Shown here piece after piece: positions 1 to 11,905 of a stretch of DNA of 64,000 bases (position 1 is its first letter; every line of letters begins with the position of its first letter). The notes under the pieces are model-generated. The model saw only the letters and a program-made list of their open reading frames with translations, was not told the DNA's origin and searched no databases. Origin of the DNA: Gnetum montanum (taxonomy: Eukaryota > Streptophyta > Gnetopsida > Gnetales > Gnetaceae); contig MNCI01025571.1 in the NCBI GenBank assembly GCA_015680685.1, forward strand, positions 281,632 to 345,631. The letters are read 5' to 3'. A program made the translations under genes and the position numbers.

Positions 1-700
1 TAGGGGTGCAACATAAACTTACAATTCCTTATCACTTCCAAGCCAATGGTAAAGTTGAGGTCACACATAGCGAGATCGCTAGAATTCTAACATGAACTAT
101 CAATAGATATAGGAAGGATTGGAGTACCAAACTTTATGATGCTCTTTGAAAATATTTTTTAACCTAGAAGCTTCTTATAGGCTACTCTTAATATGAGTTA
201 TTGTATGGAAAGTTACCCAAACTTCTAATCCAATTTGAACTTTGTACATTCACAACTGCCTATGAGCTTGATCTAGACATTAATCTAGCCTAAAAAGAAT
301 GTCTTATGATACTTAATGTGCTACATGAAAAGTGAAGAATAGCCTTGATGATGAATGAAGTACATAAGACATACAACAAACAACATCACGATGCATGGAT
401 AAGAAAAGTTACATTCCAACTTGGCGATAAGGTTCTTTATTGAAATCCCTTGCATGTATCACAATGCACTAAGTTCCAAACATTATGTGAAGGAAATTAC
501 ATCATTCACTTAACTTTTCCTTCTAGGATCATGACAATTTACCATCCTACTAGTCCTCAAAAGCATATGTTAGTTAATGTACAATAACTTAAACCATTCC
601 TGGAACCTCAAGTAACTAATAATACTAACACCTCTATGCAAGAACAAGCACACTCTATTTTTTGGATCTCCTCCTCTTAACTTAGTCATGGGGGAGATGG
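1..700 (+). pseudogene. Ty3/gypsy (Athila-like) integrase C-terminal remnant
   Basis: Read across several stops and frame changes, this encodes the end of a retrotransposon integrase. Near the left edge it gives the equivalent of TPYHPQTNGQVE (seen as IPYHFQANGKVE), then RKDWS, then YGK followed by LPKLLIQFE, and at about 340-480 a stretch like VHKTYNKQHHDAW and LGDKVLYWNP. This order (end of the DDE core, then the conserved C-terminal region) is typical of Athila/Tat integrases. The same tail occurs on the minus strand near 58,100-57,800, which ties the two elements to one family. It ends with a FWIS..LSHGGDGH-like peptide at 655-705, which also occurs at about 35,850. No intact frame remains. 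The element starts left of the window. Confidence 0.8.
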
Positions 701-2109
701 CCATCGATTCTAACGTCTTGATGAGGCTAACCAATTTTTTTATCTTTTTATCTTGTAATGTTATTTATATATTTTCCATTTTATTAATATTTTATTGATT
801 ATTCTATCCATTTTTCTTTCTTTTCTTTTCTTTTATCCTTTGTTAATTTCATTTAGTCCCATTAGAAATCTCTAATTGTGTTTGTCGCTACTACGATTTT
901 GAACATTTATTCAAGGCAACTATCAATGTTATGATTGATTAACCAAATGGTAACATTTTGTTCTTCAATTATGCTCTCTACTAACAAATTGTCAATTTCT
1001 AGTATTATCAAGCAATGAGCTCATGACATCCACCCATTCTATTTGTTCCACTTGGAGTCTACATCATGAAATCATAATGATTCTTTCACACTACAACTAA
1101 AAGTAACAAATGATCTTGTTACCTAATGAACTAGGAAAGGACCAAGTGGGAATGGACTAGGGTGTAACCTAAGGGGATGTAATGTGTTCTTCTCTCAACT
1201 TCCTTCTTAGTTTCTATAATTCTCCATTGGTATATCATCACTTCTATTATTGACCATAAAAAAAAAGAAAGCATGTATTTGCATGGTGTGGTTCTCATGA
1301 ACAAAAAACTAATAATAATGGAAATTCAAAGCACACCCTTTAGACACAATAATGGAATATAAGCATTGCTTATGGGGCTAGAAAGACATGTTACCCATGC
1401 CTGAAGGCATTCCTCTAACTAAGGTCCTACATTCTTCCTTCTTCTGTTGGAGTGATGGTTATTCTTTAGGATTTCCATGAACTCTTGATGGTTAAAGAGC
1501 AAGAATATGTTAATGTGGGGTCACTGTAAACGGACTAGTAATGAATAATCTTAATCATAATTTTCACTAAGGACCTTATGTAATGAGGATGTAGATTATC
1601 CATTTACTATTCTTTCTCTCTACCATTTTCTCACTCCATTTTCTATCACCTTACTACCTCATACCTTGGCAAATTAATCAGTTTTGTTTTCTAGATAGCG
1701 TAATCCTAGGGACAATTTCTTCCATGGGGATGGAATGCAACTTAAAAATAATCATTAATTATCCTTGGTACTCACATACTCCTTGTAATTAAGGTATGCA
1801 TGGACATAATAGGCATACACTTGCATTAGGGAGGATCCACTTACATCTTCTTTAGTCTACCTCAAGTTAAAATTCCTAACCATGGGCCACTGGCTTGAGC
1901 AATCATCTTGATAGCATTATAGCATCTAGTTTGATTTAATCAGCATCTAAACATCCTCAAAGAACTTATCAATAAGCCCTAATTGCTTCCAATTAGTCAA
2001 ACATATCCTCTTTCATGTTGTTGTTAACATTCTACATTTTTTTGGCTTCCATTTGAGTCTTGTTTGATCCCTAAACTTGCTTGAAATTCTTCCAATTTCA
2101 AGTAAAAAA
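701..2109 (+). other. Non-coding internal region after pol of the Athila-like element
   Basis: No coding potential is visible. The stretch around 1,270-1,400 (tttgcatggtgtggttctca and flanks) recurs at about 36,500-36,620 in the 31,596-38,598 element, so this is shared 3' internal sequence of the family and not unique DNA. An 11-base polypurine-tract-like motif AGTCATGGGGG lies at 684-694, just before this stretch. Confidence 0.6.
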
Positions 2110-2215
2110 TATAGTTAGGAATAGCTTTGTTGATGCATCCCTATCAATGCAGTGGGATGAATCAACATAGCCCTATTGAAGCAAGGAAAAAATCCTATAA
2201 ATACATGCCACACTT
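2110..2215 (+). promoter_or_regulatory. LTR-like promoter module upstream of ORF3
   Basis: A TATA-type box TATAAATA lies at 2,196-2,203. Just upstream are short self-complementary words (gatgcatc, atcaatg, gatgaatcaac) like those in the U3 of this family's LTRs, for example at 5,760-5,840. The arrangement resembles an LTR promoter, but no LTR boundary, TG/CA end or polypurine tract is visible here. It lies about 430 bases before the ORF3 coding-like region. A matching module occurs at 57,100-57,220 before ORF3 of the minus-strand element. The promoter role is inferred. Confidence 0.4.
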
Positions 2216-2634
2216 AGCTCATTTTCACCATTTTTCTAAAGTGCTAAAGGAGTTTTTGCCATTTTTAGAGCCAAAGAATCTTTCGAGCAGAATAACTTTC
2301 AACTTGCTTAACTAGTTTTGTCCATTTTTTGATCCTTGAGCTACCGAAGGTACGCTTTACATCATCGGGCCCTTAAACCTTAGGTTTTCATGGAACATGT
2401 TTTAAAATTATTCTAACCTTTCATGAATAAAATATTAAAATAATAATCATTAAGAGTTAATATCAATGAACAAACTCTATGATATGGGAATAATATAATA
2501 ATAAAATAATACCACAAGCCTACGATCATAAAACAAGAACTTAATGATAAAATCCTTATGCCTAAGGAATTAAATAAATTGTTCTATCAAAGGAATATTT
2601 TCAAAGAAAATAAAGATTATAACTAAAGAGCTAA

Positions 2635-5486
2635 TCATGGGTTATGTTTGTGAATGTAGATGGTGCCTAAGAGAGGATCGTAAGTAGGAGGGCCATCATA
2701 GCCTAGGGAGAAGTGACTTTGAGGAGGAAGGGGCCAACAATAATCATGACAAAAACAATCCCAAGAGCAAGCAACTAAGGCTACCCATGCTACTAGGCCT
2801 TTTCTAGAGGAGCTCAAGTTGGAATATGTTAGGCAAAATTCTAGTACAAAAATGGGCCAATCCAAGTAGGATGAGGTTCCAAGACCAAGAAATAACTTAG
2901 AGGTCATAGTTAGTAAAGCCTACTTAGAGAGGATTTGAACTAAGGAGGTCTAAATTTCTATCTTGCAAGAGTTAAAATTTGGACCCTTCTTAGAGTTAAC
3001 ACCAAAAGAGGTCAAGATGTAGTTATAGGGGTCTTATATATGGCTCATTCTCTCTAACAATGGAGAATGATATACGGGAAAAACCTACCTATTTTGGAAT
3101 AAGCCACTAGGATATGTATTAGTCAAGATCAAGGACATCATCATCTTCTATTTGGTTAAGGCCACTATGGAAGTCCTTGGTTTGTCCAATACTAGAAAAA
3201 TTTGGCAGAGATTTCAATTCAAACAAACCATAAAGCAAAGAAAGAATGCGTCCAATGGTACTATGGAGTGGACCAGAAGGAGTATGATACCTTGATGAAG
3301 GCAGAAAGAGCTTACTTTAAGATTGTAGCTTACCATCTTAACCCTATGGTGAGGTCAAGTAAGGTGAAGCCTTCTTCACTAGGGCATGTGTGGCTCTAAG
3401 AGGAAAATTCCTTATCAACCTACCCTAGCTCATCTTCCTTAAAGTCAAAAAGAATTTTAAGAAAAATGAGAAGGGTGGGAAGACAATCCAATTTCCATGC
3501 TTATTCAGAAAATTATGCAAAATGGGAGGAATAGCTTGCTATTTCAATAATATGGTCTACCATGCTCCTATTACATCATGGTAGGAGAAGATGAAGGATA
3601 AGATCATTGTACATCTTTAAGAGGAGGAGCAACCACCACCACCACCTACAACCCAAAAAAAAACACCAAAAATGTTTGTAGTTGCTAAGTATCTTAGAAA
3701 ACTTTAAAAGTAATAGCTATAGCAACAACAAGGATCTGGAGGTGATGGAGAATTGTCCATCTACCATCTAGCCATGAGCCACTTGAATGAGGTTGCAAGG
3801 ATAACTAGCTAGCTAGATAGTGGGATGGTGCCACTATTCTCTACACAATGAACCAAGCATCTACTAGAACTAATCCAAGTGTTAGAGATGTCACTGTGTT
3901 CCTTCTTAGATAAGCGTTTCTCAAAATTTCAAAGAAGTAGCCTTTTCTTTCATGTTGGAGGAAGGAGAAGGGGCAACAATCTTAGTCATTCCATGCAAGG
4001 ACTAAGAGATAGCAGTGGAGGTGGTGGCAGATAGAGTTGTAGAATGCCTTAATGCTCTTGTTGCATTAGTATCAAACATTATTACCATGAAAGACATCCA
4101 TCCATCAGCAAGAGTAGGGATTGGTCAAATGAGTCCTACCCAACACAAAGAAGTATTGGAATGATTGGTGGGAGCTAGGCAACCACTTCTAGAGATCTTT
4201 GATATTTTAGATGATATCATAGTCAGCTAGTCATAGCTTTTAGAGATAAGGGGCAAGTTGTTGATAGCTAATGCATAACTTGAGGATGTCACCACTATGA
4301 ATTGATGGTTGGCTACAAAAGTTGTAAGATTCTGAGCCCATCTCTCTGGTCTTGCAATTCTTTGGCTTAAGCTAACACGAGATGAAGCTTTCCAATAACT
4401 TCAACAAAACTATTAGGAGGCCATGAATGCTAAGGAAATGATGATCTTCAACATGTCCGTATCAGAAGTCATGACAAGCAACACTAACAAGTTCCTATTG
4501 CAAGTTCCTAAGGAGAGCTTGGTTCTTACTAGAGACAATCATCACTTGCTAAATGTTGGGCAATAAAAGGATGAAGTGGTTGAATACATCCACCATTAGT
4601 AGGATTAGTTTGGCAAGGTAAACTTGGATTTAAGAAGGTTGGCTACTAAAAATAAGAATCTCTTGATGAAGGAGATCCATTCCATTTAGTAGAGGACTAC
4701 AATTAAGATTTCCGTCTAGAAAAATGAGACTTTGAAATTTGAAAAAGTAAAGAATCACTATAGGAACCAAGCTAGACTACTCAAGGAGGTCAATGAAAAG
4801 GAAATTAAATTGGCTAAGGTGTAGGTGAATGAGGCTATCCAGTAACTCTAGTAAAGAGGTGATATATGGCACCCAATCTCTGATAGAATGAATGCATATA
4901 ATCAAGCAAAAATATGCTTGAAGGAGTTATAGATCAAGGAGATGAATGAGTACATGGAGCTCAATAACCTTCATTATGCAAATATGGTAATGCTAATAGC
5001 AGGGAGGCCAAGAATTGAATTAGAGAAGTAGGTCATTAGCTCCTACCTCCTCTGTGATATAGAGTTCAAGCTTCATAAAGATACAAAATAAAAGTTGGAG
5101 ATAGCCAATGTGGAGCTTGAAGTTCTTAGAAGTAGATCCATACATCAATGAGCTATTGTTGAGAACTTGACAAAGAGAATGAATGATTGCGAGAAGTTGC
5201 AGAACCTTGTCAAAACATTTGATGTTGAATGTAAAACATTTGTAGCAAGGTTTATCAATATGAATGAGATGTTTCCTTTATTATCATGCCTATTTGACAT
5301 CCTTACACTAGCTAATTTAGGCAAAGTAACTTGGATCATATACGATCCATAGAGTAAGGAGGAGAAAATGAAGACACTCCTACATGCCTTCAAATTTTTA
5401 GTAGTAATAGGGTAGCCTTGACCCCTAGTAGCATTGAGACATGATGAAGGATCATCAAAGCCACATGAGCTTTCAACTTCAGGCAT
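2635..5486 (+). pseudogene. ORF3: decayed extra coding region between pol and 3' LTR
   Basis: I do not recognise the protein. Short open stretches interrupted by stops read in the + direction. An early basic part includes ...SSLGHVWL and, after a frame change, CLFRKLCKMGGIACYFNNM (about 3,480-3,560). A later lysine- and glutamate-rich part (about 4,600-5,300) looks like coiled coil. The region lies between integrase and 3' LTR, the place where Athila elements carry a third, sometimes env-like, ORF; I see no signal peptide or membrane segment that would support an envelope protein. A homologous minus-strand copy is at 54,430-56,710: compare atgaatgagtacatggagct here (from 4,943) with the reverse complement of 54,450-54,480. 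A short 3,202-3,399 frame is the longest + piece. Confidence 0.55.
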
Positions 5487-5707
5487 TATGTGAATATTTC
5501 ATCATGCCTTTGTCCATTCAATACAATCTTGATCATTTTTTTCTAAGTGTCCAAATTTTTATTGTAAAGTGGACCAATTTTTATAACTTGTACAATATGT
5601 TACTTAGAGTTAGTTAGTTAGTTATTTAACAAAATTTCATACTTTGCCAAATTTTGTAAGAAGCTCAATCCAAATTTTGTTTACTTGAGGATGCATATTT
5701 AGTTAGT

Positions 5708-5717
5708 TGTGGAGGTA
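5708..5717 (+). other. Polypurine tract of the Athila-like element
   Basis: The purine-rich tgtggaggta run directly abuts the LTR start at 5,718. The preceding gaggatg...tagttagt context matches the sequence before the 3' LTR at 37,822 (gaggatgagtttttattcag, then tcatgggggta). Polypurine tracts prime plus-strand DNA synthesis and sit immediately 5' of the 3' LTR. Confidence 0.6.
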
Positions 5718-6546
5718 TGATGAAACATCAAATAAGATAGTTGTGTCGACCCATGCCTGTCAATGTAGCCCCATCAATGTCTCCCCATCGATGTATCTTA
5801 AGATGGATTTACATAAGTACATTGATGTTGATGCAAGCATTACCTATATAAATGAACACATCTCTCATATTTAGGGCAAACTCTAATCATTTCCTTAGCC
5901 AAACTCTTGCTATTTCTTATTGTAGAAGTTAGAATATTTTTCCTTTGAGTACCCACAATGTGGATTCAAGTGATTGTATGACATTTTATTTGAGTGCATT
6001 TGTACCCTAACACATTTGAATGAGTAGTAATAAAATCAAGATTTCTCTTGTCCATTACAACACTTGAAATAATGTAACTTTACTTTCCAGTAATTTACTT
6101 TCTTATTATTAATATTATCATTTGTAGGCAACATGAGTAGGATCACTTTGAGCAGAATATATTAACACTTGGTAATCCCAACAGTGGATACTTGGTACAC
6201 CCAATAGTATATACTTGGTTACCTAGCAGTGTTAATATACATTTAGGATGTGTACAGAAAGTGGAAATGAATACTCTATGTTAGGCTAATTATTAAATTA
6301 AGTAGTTAATTTTAAAATTAAATCTTTGTTTACTTAATAATTTAGCAACTGGAGAAAATCATATAAAGCATAAAAATAAATGATTAAAATAAGTGTTGAT
6401 TAGGAAGATAATGCATAAGGAGTATATAATTCACTGTCTAGGAATATCAACCACTTAGGTAAATAAATTCTATGAAATTCAATTGGATCATGTGTACATG
6501 CTAGTGATTCATATGGTTGAGTGTAGGAAATACCCGCTACTAATCA
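5718..6546 (+). repeat. 3' LTR of the Athila-like element
   Basis: It starts TGATGAAACATC and ends CGCTACTAATCA, matching the TGATG...CATCA termini of the LTRs at 31,596 and 40,086. Inside are a TATA-type tatataaat at 5,845-5,853, a transcript-leader-like stretch around 5,880-6,060, then the cttggtaatcccaacag motif series also found in the other LTRs, and a gagtgtagg stretch near the end (about 6,520). Length is 829 bp. The 5' LTR is outside the window, so target duplication cannot be checked. Confidence 0.8.
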
Positions 6547-7775
6547 CCTAGCTTACAAATCACAAGTTATATGTTCAACAAACTAAATGATACTTCACTA
6601 TTAATATTTGAATAAATAAGTGCTTGCATATCAACTTAAATATGTGAAAAATAAAATAAAGTAAAATAAAAGGATTTTAAAGCATGTAACTTGAGGGTGA
6701 TGGAGCCTTGAAATAATTGTAATATAGGTACATCCCAAGATATATAGTCAAATTAGAACTTTATAACTTAGCATTGCCCATGAAAATCATGCCTTTGACT
6801 TGGAGAATTCAAATCATAAGCCTTACCACCAAGCTAAATTCATACTTGATGCATCTAAAATAGATGGACTTTATGAATAGAGATATAGGGTGTTAAAAAT
6901 TGAAATAATTTGATTATAGATGCATCTAAAGATAATGACTTAATCACTTGAGATAACTACACTAGAGATGAATACAAATATATATATTGATGCTCTATTA
7001 TTATTAAGGTTGTGAATTCACAAGTATGTATTTCTTCATTAGTGAGAAAAATATGATAGACTCCATCATCATTATCGTTATCATGTGAGTTATAATTAAA
7101 ATATAATTTGACTAAACACAATGTTACTTGATCAGATCATATTCAGCTAGAACATGCCTTCAAGTTAGCATAAAAGGTGTTGGTGCCAGGCTTTGAGCCT
7201 AGCATTGGAGGGTACCAATCATGTGAGCCATTCCAACTAAGCTATAATTTATGCATGTTCTACTAAATTATTGTGTTGGCCTTATAGATTAAGGATATAT
7301 ATAGTCTTAGTTTTGGTTACAATAAGCTATTTCGTTTTAGGTAACACCTTATAATATTGAGTTGAAATTAAGGTATTACTTTATTTGTTACACTATTATA
7401 TGAAATTAAAACATTTTTTATTGTGTCCTAAATCCTTAGGATCTATTGGACAAAGGAAATAAACATAGTATGTAGAGAAAATACTTTAGTAATAAAGTTA
7501 CTACTTTTTCTTGGTTTTATTTAAAAAATGCAAGTTAAGCTATTAGTTGCAATTTTCCATTTCTTGCAACTATAGGAATGTGGGAAGTTAGAAAAGTGTA
7601 TTCAAGTTTGAGAATAAGGATTAATTTATGTGAGTAAGGCCAAAGATATCTAGAGTGTGAATATACATGTAGATGTGAAATGTGTGTCTATAGAATTTGG
7701 ATAGGATTAATCAAAATATGAATAAAATAAAATCAAGATTACTATTAAATATGAATGTAATTATGAACTACAACT
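6547..7775. other. Anonymous host segment between insertions
   Basis: No coding frame or LTR boundary is visible. Two tRNA-like promoter remnants occur on the minus strand (about 6,805-6,836, weak, and 7,189-7,244, better). The rest is AT-rich sequence with no structure I can assign. It forms the left flank of the nested cluster beginning at 7,781. Confidence 0.4.
7185..7246 (-). repeat. tRNA-derived SINE head candidate (A and B boxes)
   Basis: On the minus strand, TAGCTTAGTTGG (plus 7,233-7,244) fits the polymerase III A-box consensus TRGCNNAGYNGG. GGCTCAAAGCC (plus 7,189-7,199) resembles the B box GGTTCGANTCC. The order and spacing suit a tRNA gene or tRNA-derived SINE head. There is no complete cloverleaf, so a functional tRNA is unlikely. 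No poly(A) tail or duplication was identified. Confidence 0.35.
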
Positions 7776-9998
7776 ATGGTTGATGAATAGTTATTTTGTA
7801 GTATTAGTCAGCTGAATATCACAAATGCAATATTGCATGTCATGATGCTATATTGTAGATGCAATGTAGTTGCAATAGTAAATATGTATAAATATGGTTC
7901 ACCAACTACCTAAATGATACAAGTTGGCTAGTAGGTAGCTATATTTTTGTACTTTGATTTCTTAAATTTTGTAACAATTAGTGTGTGCCCATAGTGTGGT
8001 TTTAAGTTAATTGTATAACATCTTTATTTAAGTGGAATGTATGTGGAAATGTTTCATAACCAATAATAAAGTTTGAGATTAATTCCCTTCCATTGTAACA
8101 CTTTGGCTTAGATTAAATTTACTTTTTTTATATCATTTAATTTTCAATACAAATTAGTCTAATGCTTATAATTCCATCACATGTTAATGTAATTGGTAGA
8201 ATGAATACAACCTAATTTTAAGCATAACATGTATTGATCTAGTAATCCTAGTAGTCATATTGCTTAGCATGTCTAGTAGTATATTGCTTGGTGATGAGTG
8301 GTAAGTAATCCCAATGCCAAACCATAAAAATTATGAGCGTATATGAGTGACTTGATTATATTTCATGGATTAGACTAACATGGTAACTAGATAGCCAGGC
8401 ATTCAATTGTAGGTTATTGTTGTTCCAATAATACTTGTGTGGCCCTAATACATATGGTTAATAGTAATTAAGGCACATGATAATAATGTCATTCAAGTGA
8501 TATTAAAATATAGAAATTAATTCTAAAATTAATCTAATGTAGCAATTAAGAGCTAAATTATCCTAGATGATAAGTATCCATTCTTGGTTTGTCGTACACA
8601 TCTTAGACTTAGGTAATTATCATGGGATTACTAAGTGATTACTATTAAGTGAATCAAGTAAGAGCACCATTGGGATTACCAGACGAGACACGTTATGCTC
8701 AAAACTAGTTGTACTTATGTTACCATAACTATCATGCACATAATTGTAGCAACTAATTAAATGTATGGGAAAGTAAGCATTTAAACGAAGTGTGGGAAAA
8801 ATAAATTCATTGAAAGTAAGTATCAAAGTAATACAATGAAATAAAATTGTCTTGATCTTTATTATTAGTCATGTAATTATTGGTGACTGTTTGGAACTGC
8901 CAACATTTACTTTAGTCTCATGATTGGGATCATGGGAAATAAAGGTGTTCCTTAAAACTTGAGTTTATGTGTTTGCTAGTCTTTGGAAACACCAAGGCCC
9001 AGATGTCTCCAAATAAACTTAGTGGTAATAGAGCAAATTAATCGTAAATGTGTGTTTGTTGTTATGAATGTTGAAATGGTTAGGTTTGTGTATGAAATTG
9101 TAACTCGCTATTATAATAGAAATTTAGCTAACCTTGTTGAATACTGGGAGTTATTAAGGATACTTATTTTTTCAAGTGACTTAGTCTATATAGTCCCTAT
9201 AGTACATTTCTTGAAGCAAATAAAATTTCACCAAAATACTTAAGCACAATTCTATAGAAATCTACTCCTAGTTTTCCTTAGAGAGAAAGACCCACAAGAA
9301 AATAGAAATAGATCAAGATTTAATAGGTTTTAAAAGAGAATAAGAAATAAAAGCAAATTTTTGTGTAATCTCAAACATATAAGCAAGATAAATTGAACAT
9401 GAGGAAACACTTCGAAATAAAGCCATTCCAATTCAATCTAAAGTGTTACAAATTGTTCAAACTCTCTAAGCTTAATAAATAATTTTTAAAAAAGACACTC
9501 TTATTAGACTATCAAAATGCTTTGTAAATGAAAAAAATACAAGCTATTATTTGGCTAGTTAATAATAGACTTATCAAAAAATATTTAGTAATTTCAAGAT
9601 TTAAATACCAAGAAAAACTTAAAATTGAAGCTATTTCAAGTCAACTCAAAATATCAAAGATTTTCTAGACCCTTTAGAATCAAATAGGCAATTTCATAAA
9701 GACATTACTATTAAATTTCTTAAGATGCTTTTCAAAAGACAACATAAGCTCTTACATCGTAACTAAACACTAGAATTGTGTGAAAATAGAGCTATAAGAG
9801 TAAGCAGAAAATCCCAAAATTAAATGCCAAGCATAATACTATCTAAACTATTAGCTAAGCAACTAAGACAAAATGAAAAGAAAAGAAATCATAGGATTTA
9901 AACAAAGTAGCTGAATTGATGATACAATTATCAAGCCATTCTTACAAGTAGTCTTCAATAATTCTTCTTGATCCCACTTCCTTCAATCGTTGAAGCTC

Positions 9999-10205
9999 TT
10001 TTTATAGTGGCTTCATGGTAGTTACAATCATCATGGAAAATTAAAGCGTGTTATAACTACTATGGTAGTTAGTTAACCATCATATGAATTAATGAGAATT
10101 AGTTATAACCATCTTAGAAGTAAAATGCTATAGTTACCAAGTGTCATGTTCAATATTTACAACCACCATGGTAGTTAATTATAACTACTATAGATATTAA
10201 AAGTC
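9999..10205 (-). promoter_or_regulatory. LTR promoter (copy 1): TATA box plus GTAGTTATAAC motif array
   Basis: On the minus strand CCACTATAAAAAGAGC gives a TATA box at plus 10,006-9,999. In the next 200 bases upstream in that direction the words GTAGTTA, TAACTAC and ccaccatgg recur in both orientations, making short hairpins. The same arrangement is found in the other two LTR copies. TAACTA-type words resemble plant MYB sites; factor binding is inferred. Confidence 0.5.
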
Positions 10206-10579
10206 ACATTTGATACTTGTTTCATACATATAGGATGTTAAATAACTACCCTATAAATTCTCCTTATTCTTAAAAAAAATTGTATTTCTCTTTTCTTCTC
10301 ATTTTTTGTTAAATAATTCACTCTTTCCCACTCAAAATCCTAAATTATACATCACAGCAAAGAATATTAAAAAAAAACATGAATTATATGTACAAATCAT
10401 GAGAACAATGTGCAGGAGAAGGCAAGATCTGTGGTAAGTCTTATGGAGAAGGAATGGCAAATGTCCATGCTCAAATCCATAACAATAGAAACTGCCATGA
10501 ATACAGTAGCATCAGATAGAGACCTCACATAGTGCAAGCCTAGCTACACCATGCTCCCTTCTCTTGTTGTTGTTGTTCT

Positions 10580-11420
10580 TTGACTAGTGTAGTAATTTGC
10601 CATTGTCATTGCTTGGATGTTGTTTTATCATTCATTGTTTATGTTGCCATGATGAACCCACCTGGAATTGGTAGCTCAATGCTCATCTTCACACTGTCAC
10701 CTTTGCCTCTATGGAATTTGATGACACTCCTAGAAGGAAGGATGGCCATGGTACTAATGTTGTTGTTGAGTTGATTCAAAGGTGATAATGGTGGTCCCAT
10801 TGAGTGTGTCTGATGTTGATCAATGAGCTTGAAGCTACAACCGATTTTGGCTTTGTTTGAATATCTGTGCCAACTCTTGAGGTGGTCCAACGGTAGCCAT
10901 GAATGGGTGAGATGCACTAGAATGAGCCATGCCCCTAGGTTGGAATGGATCACTTGAAGCATTCCACCAGATGGAGCAAAGGGAGTTACCATTGATGTTT
11001 ATGCCACCATCGACCCTAATAGATCATGGATCACCATCAACCATCTCTTTCTATTTTTCTCCTCTACAATCATCCATGAATGATGATGATGAATCCCTGT
11101 CTGTTGTTACTACTTCCACTTGTGAATTTGGTGATGTGCTGGTAAAGAGGGATCTTCTTGAAGATAGTCTTAGCCTTGCAAATGGTGAGGGAAATGGGAA
11201 GAATGGTGTTAACATTGAGGCATTGCTTGCACTAGTCCCATTACTTTGATGTACTGTCCAAAGTCCTTCTCCATGAAATCGTGAATGGCAACATGATCCA
11301 TAGGGTTTTTGCTGATCAGAGGAGGGTCAATGATGCTGTTAACATTATTCACCATATTCTAGACACCTTTGCCGAGGAAATGATAATGAGAAGATAAGAA
11401 TATTTTGTAGCTTCCAGTTG
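10580..11420 (+). pseudogene. Unidentified coding-like segment in LTR U3, antisense to the element (copy 1)
   Basis: Open stretches on + run against the direction of the element. One frame gives NDDDESLSVVTTS and VLVKRDLLEDSLSLANGEGN (about 11,080-11,190). Another gives HEIVNGN.IHRVFADQRR and VNIIHHILDTFAEEMI (about 11,270-11,390). The same peptides recur at 13,900-14,230 and 23,890-24,237. Conservation of the peptides across copies may just reflect DNA similarity. I do not recognise a family. The minus-strand frame 10,639-10,992 overlaps it and could be the real one. Confidence 0.35.
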
Positions 11421-11499
11421 ATCAACCTCTAAAATGTAACAAATTTTGGGTAGTATTTACATTCTTATCAATTCTACAGGTACATCTTGCTAAGCAACA

Positions 11500-11905
11500 A
11501 TATCATCATCTACTACGATGCTTCTTTCCTCTTCATCGTCATCGTTTCTTATTGTCGAAGAAGGAAACATTTTTGAAGGCTTTCCAAGGGTAACTACCCC
11601 TTTTAATTTTGTCTAGCCATTATTCCTCATATTATTTATAACTCATAAGAATAATCTCATCCTTTAAATTTTTCTCATCATGCTTCTCCCAACTACAGCT
11701 GGGGCACAATATTCATCCATTGCAATTCCTGAAACATTAGTTGGAATTCCTTGCTTTGCATAGTGGCTTGCTATTTCATATTATTTCTATGCTTGATCTA
11801 TTCATTTTTTTATGCCTCCACTTGTTCTAGCTTGGAATTATTAGCTATAGCTTGATTTTTTTCTTGGACTTAGGCGTAAGAGATATTTTAAGTTCTACTG
11901 ATCTT
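11500..11905 (-). pseudogene. Partial copy of the sense-oriented captured-gene candidate (copy 1)
   Basis: This is the truncated counterpart of 14,420-15,380. Around 11,680-11,720 the minus strand retains the HDEKNLKDEIIL-like stretch, and it ends at the tandem-duplication junction. Part of the middle (14,400-14,800 in the other copy) is deleted here. See the entry at 14,420 for what can be said about the protein. Confidence 0.35.

Noticed and set aside
2635-2907. Minus-strand frame similar to the + frame 56,447-56,707 as a conserved protein
   Set aside because: Both are on the strand opposite to ORF3 of two inverted copies; similarity reflects DNA homology of the repeat.
2635-5486. ORF3 as a retroviral envelope gene
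   Set aside because: No signal peptide, membrane segment or glycoprotein-like pattern is readable. Its position alone is not enough.
6784-6836. tRNA-like sequence as a functional tRNA gene or full SINE head
   Set aside because: The A- and B-like words are only about 20 bases apart, too close for a tRNA; at best a deleted remnant.
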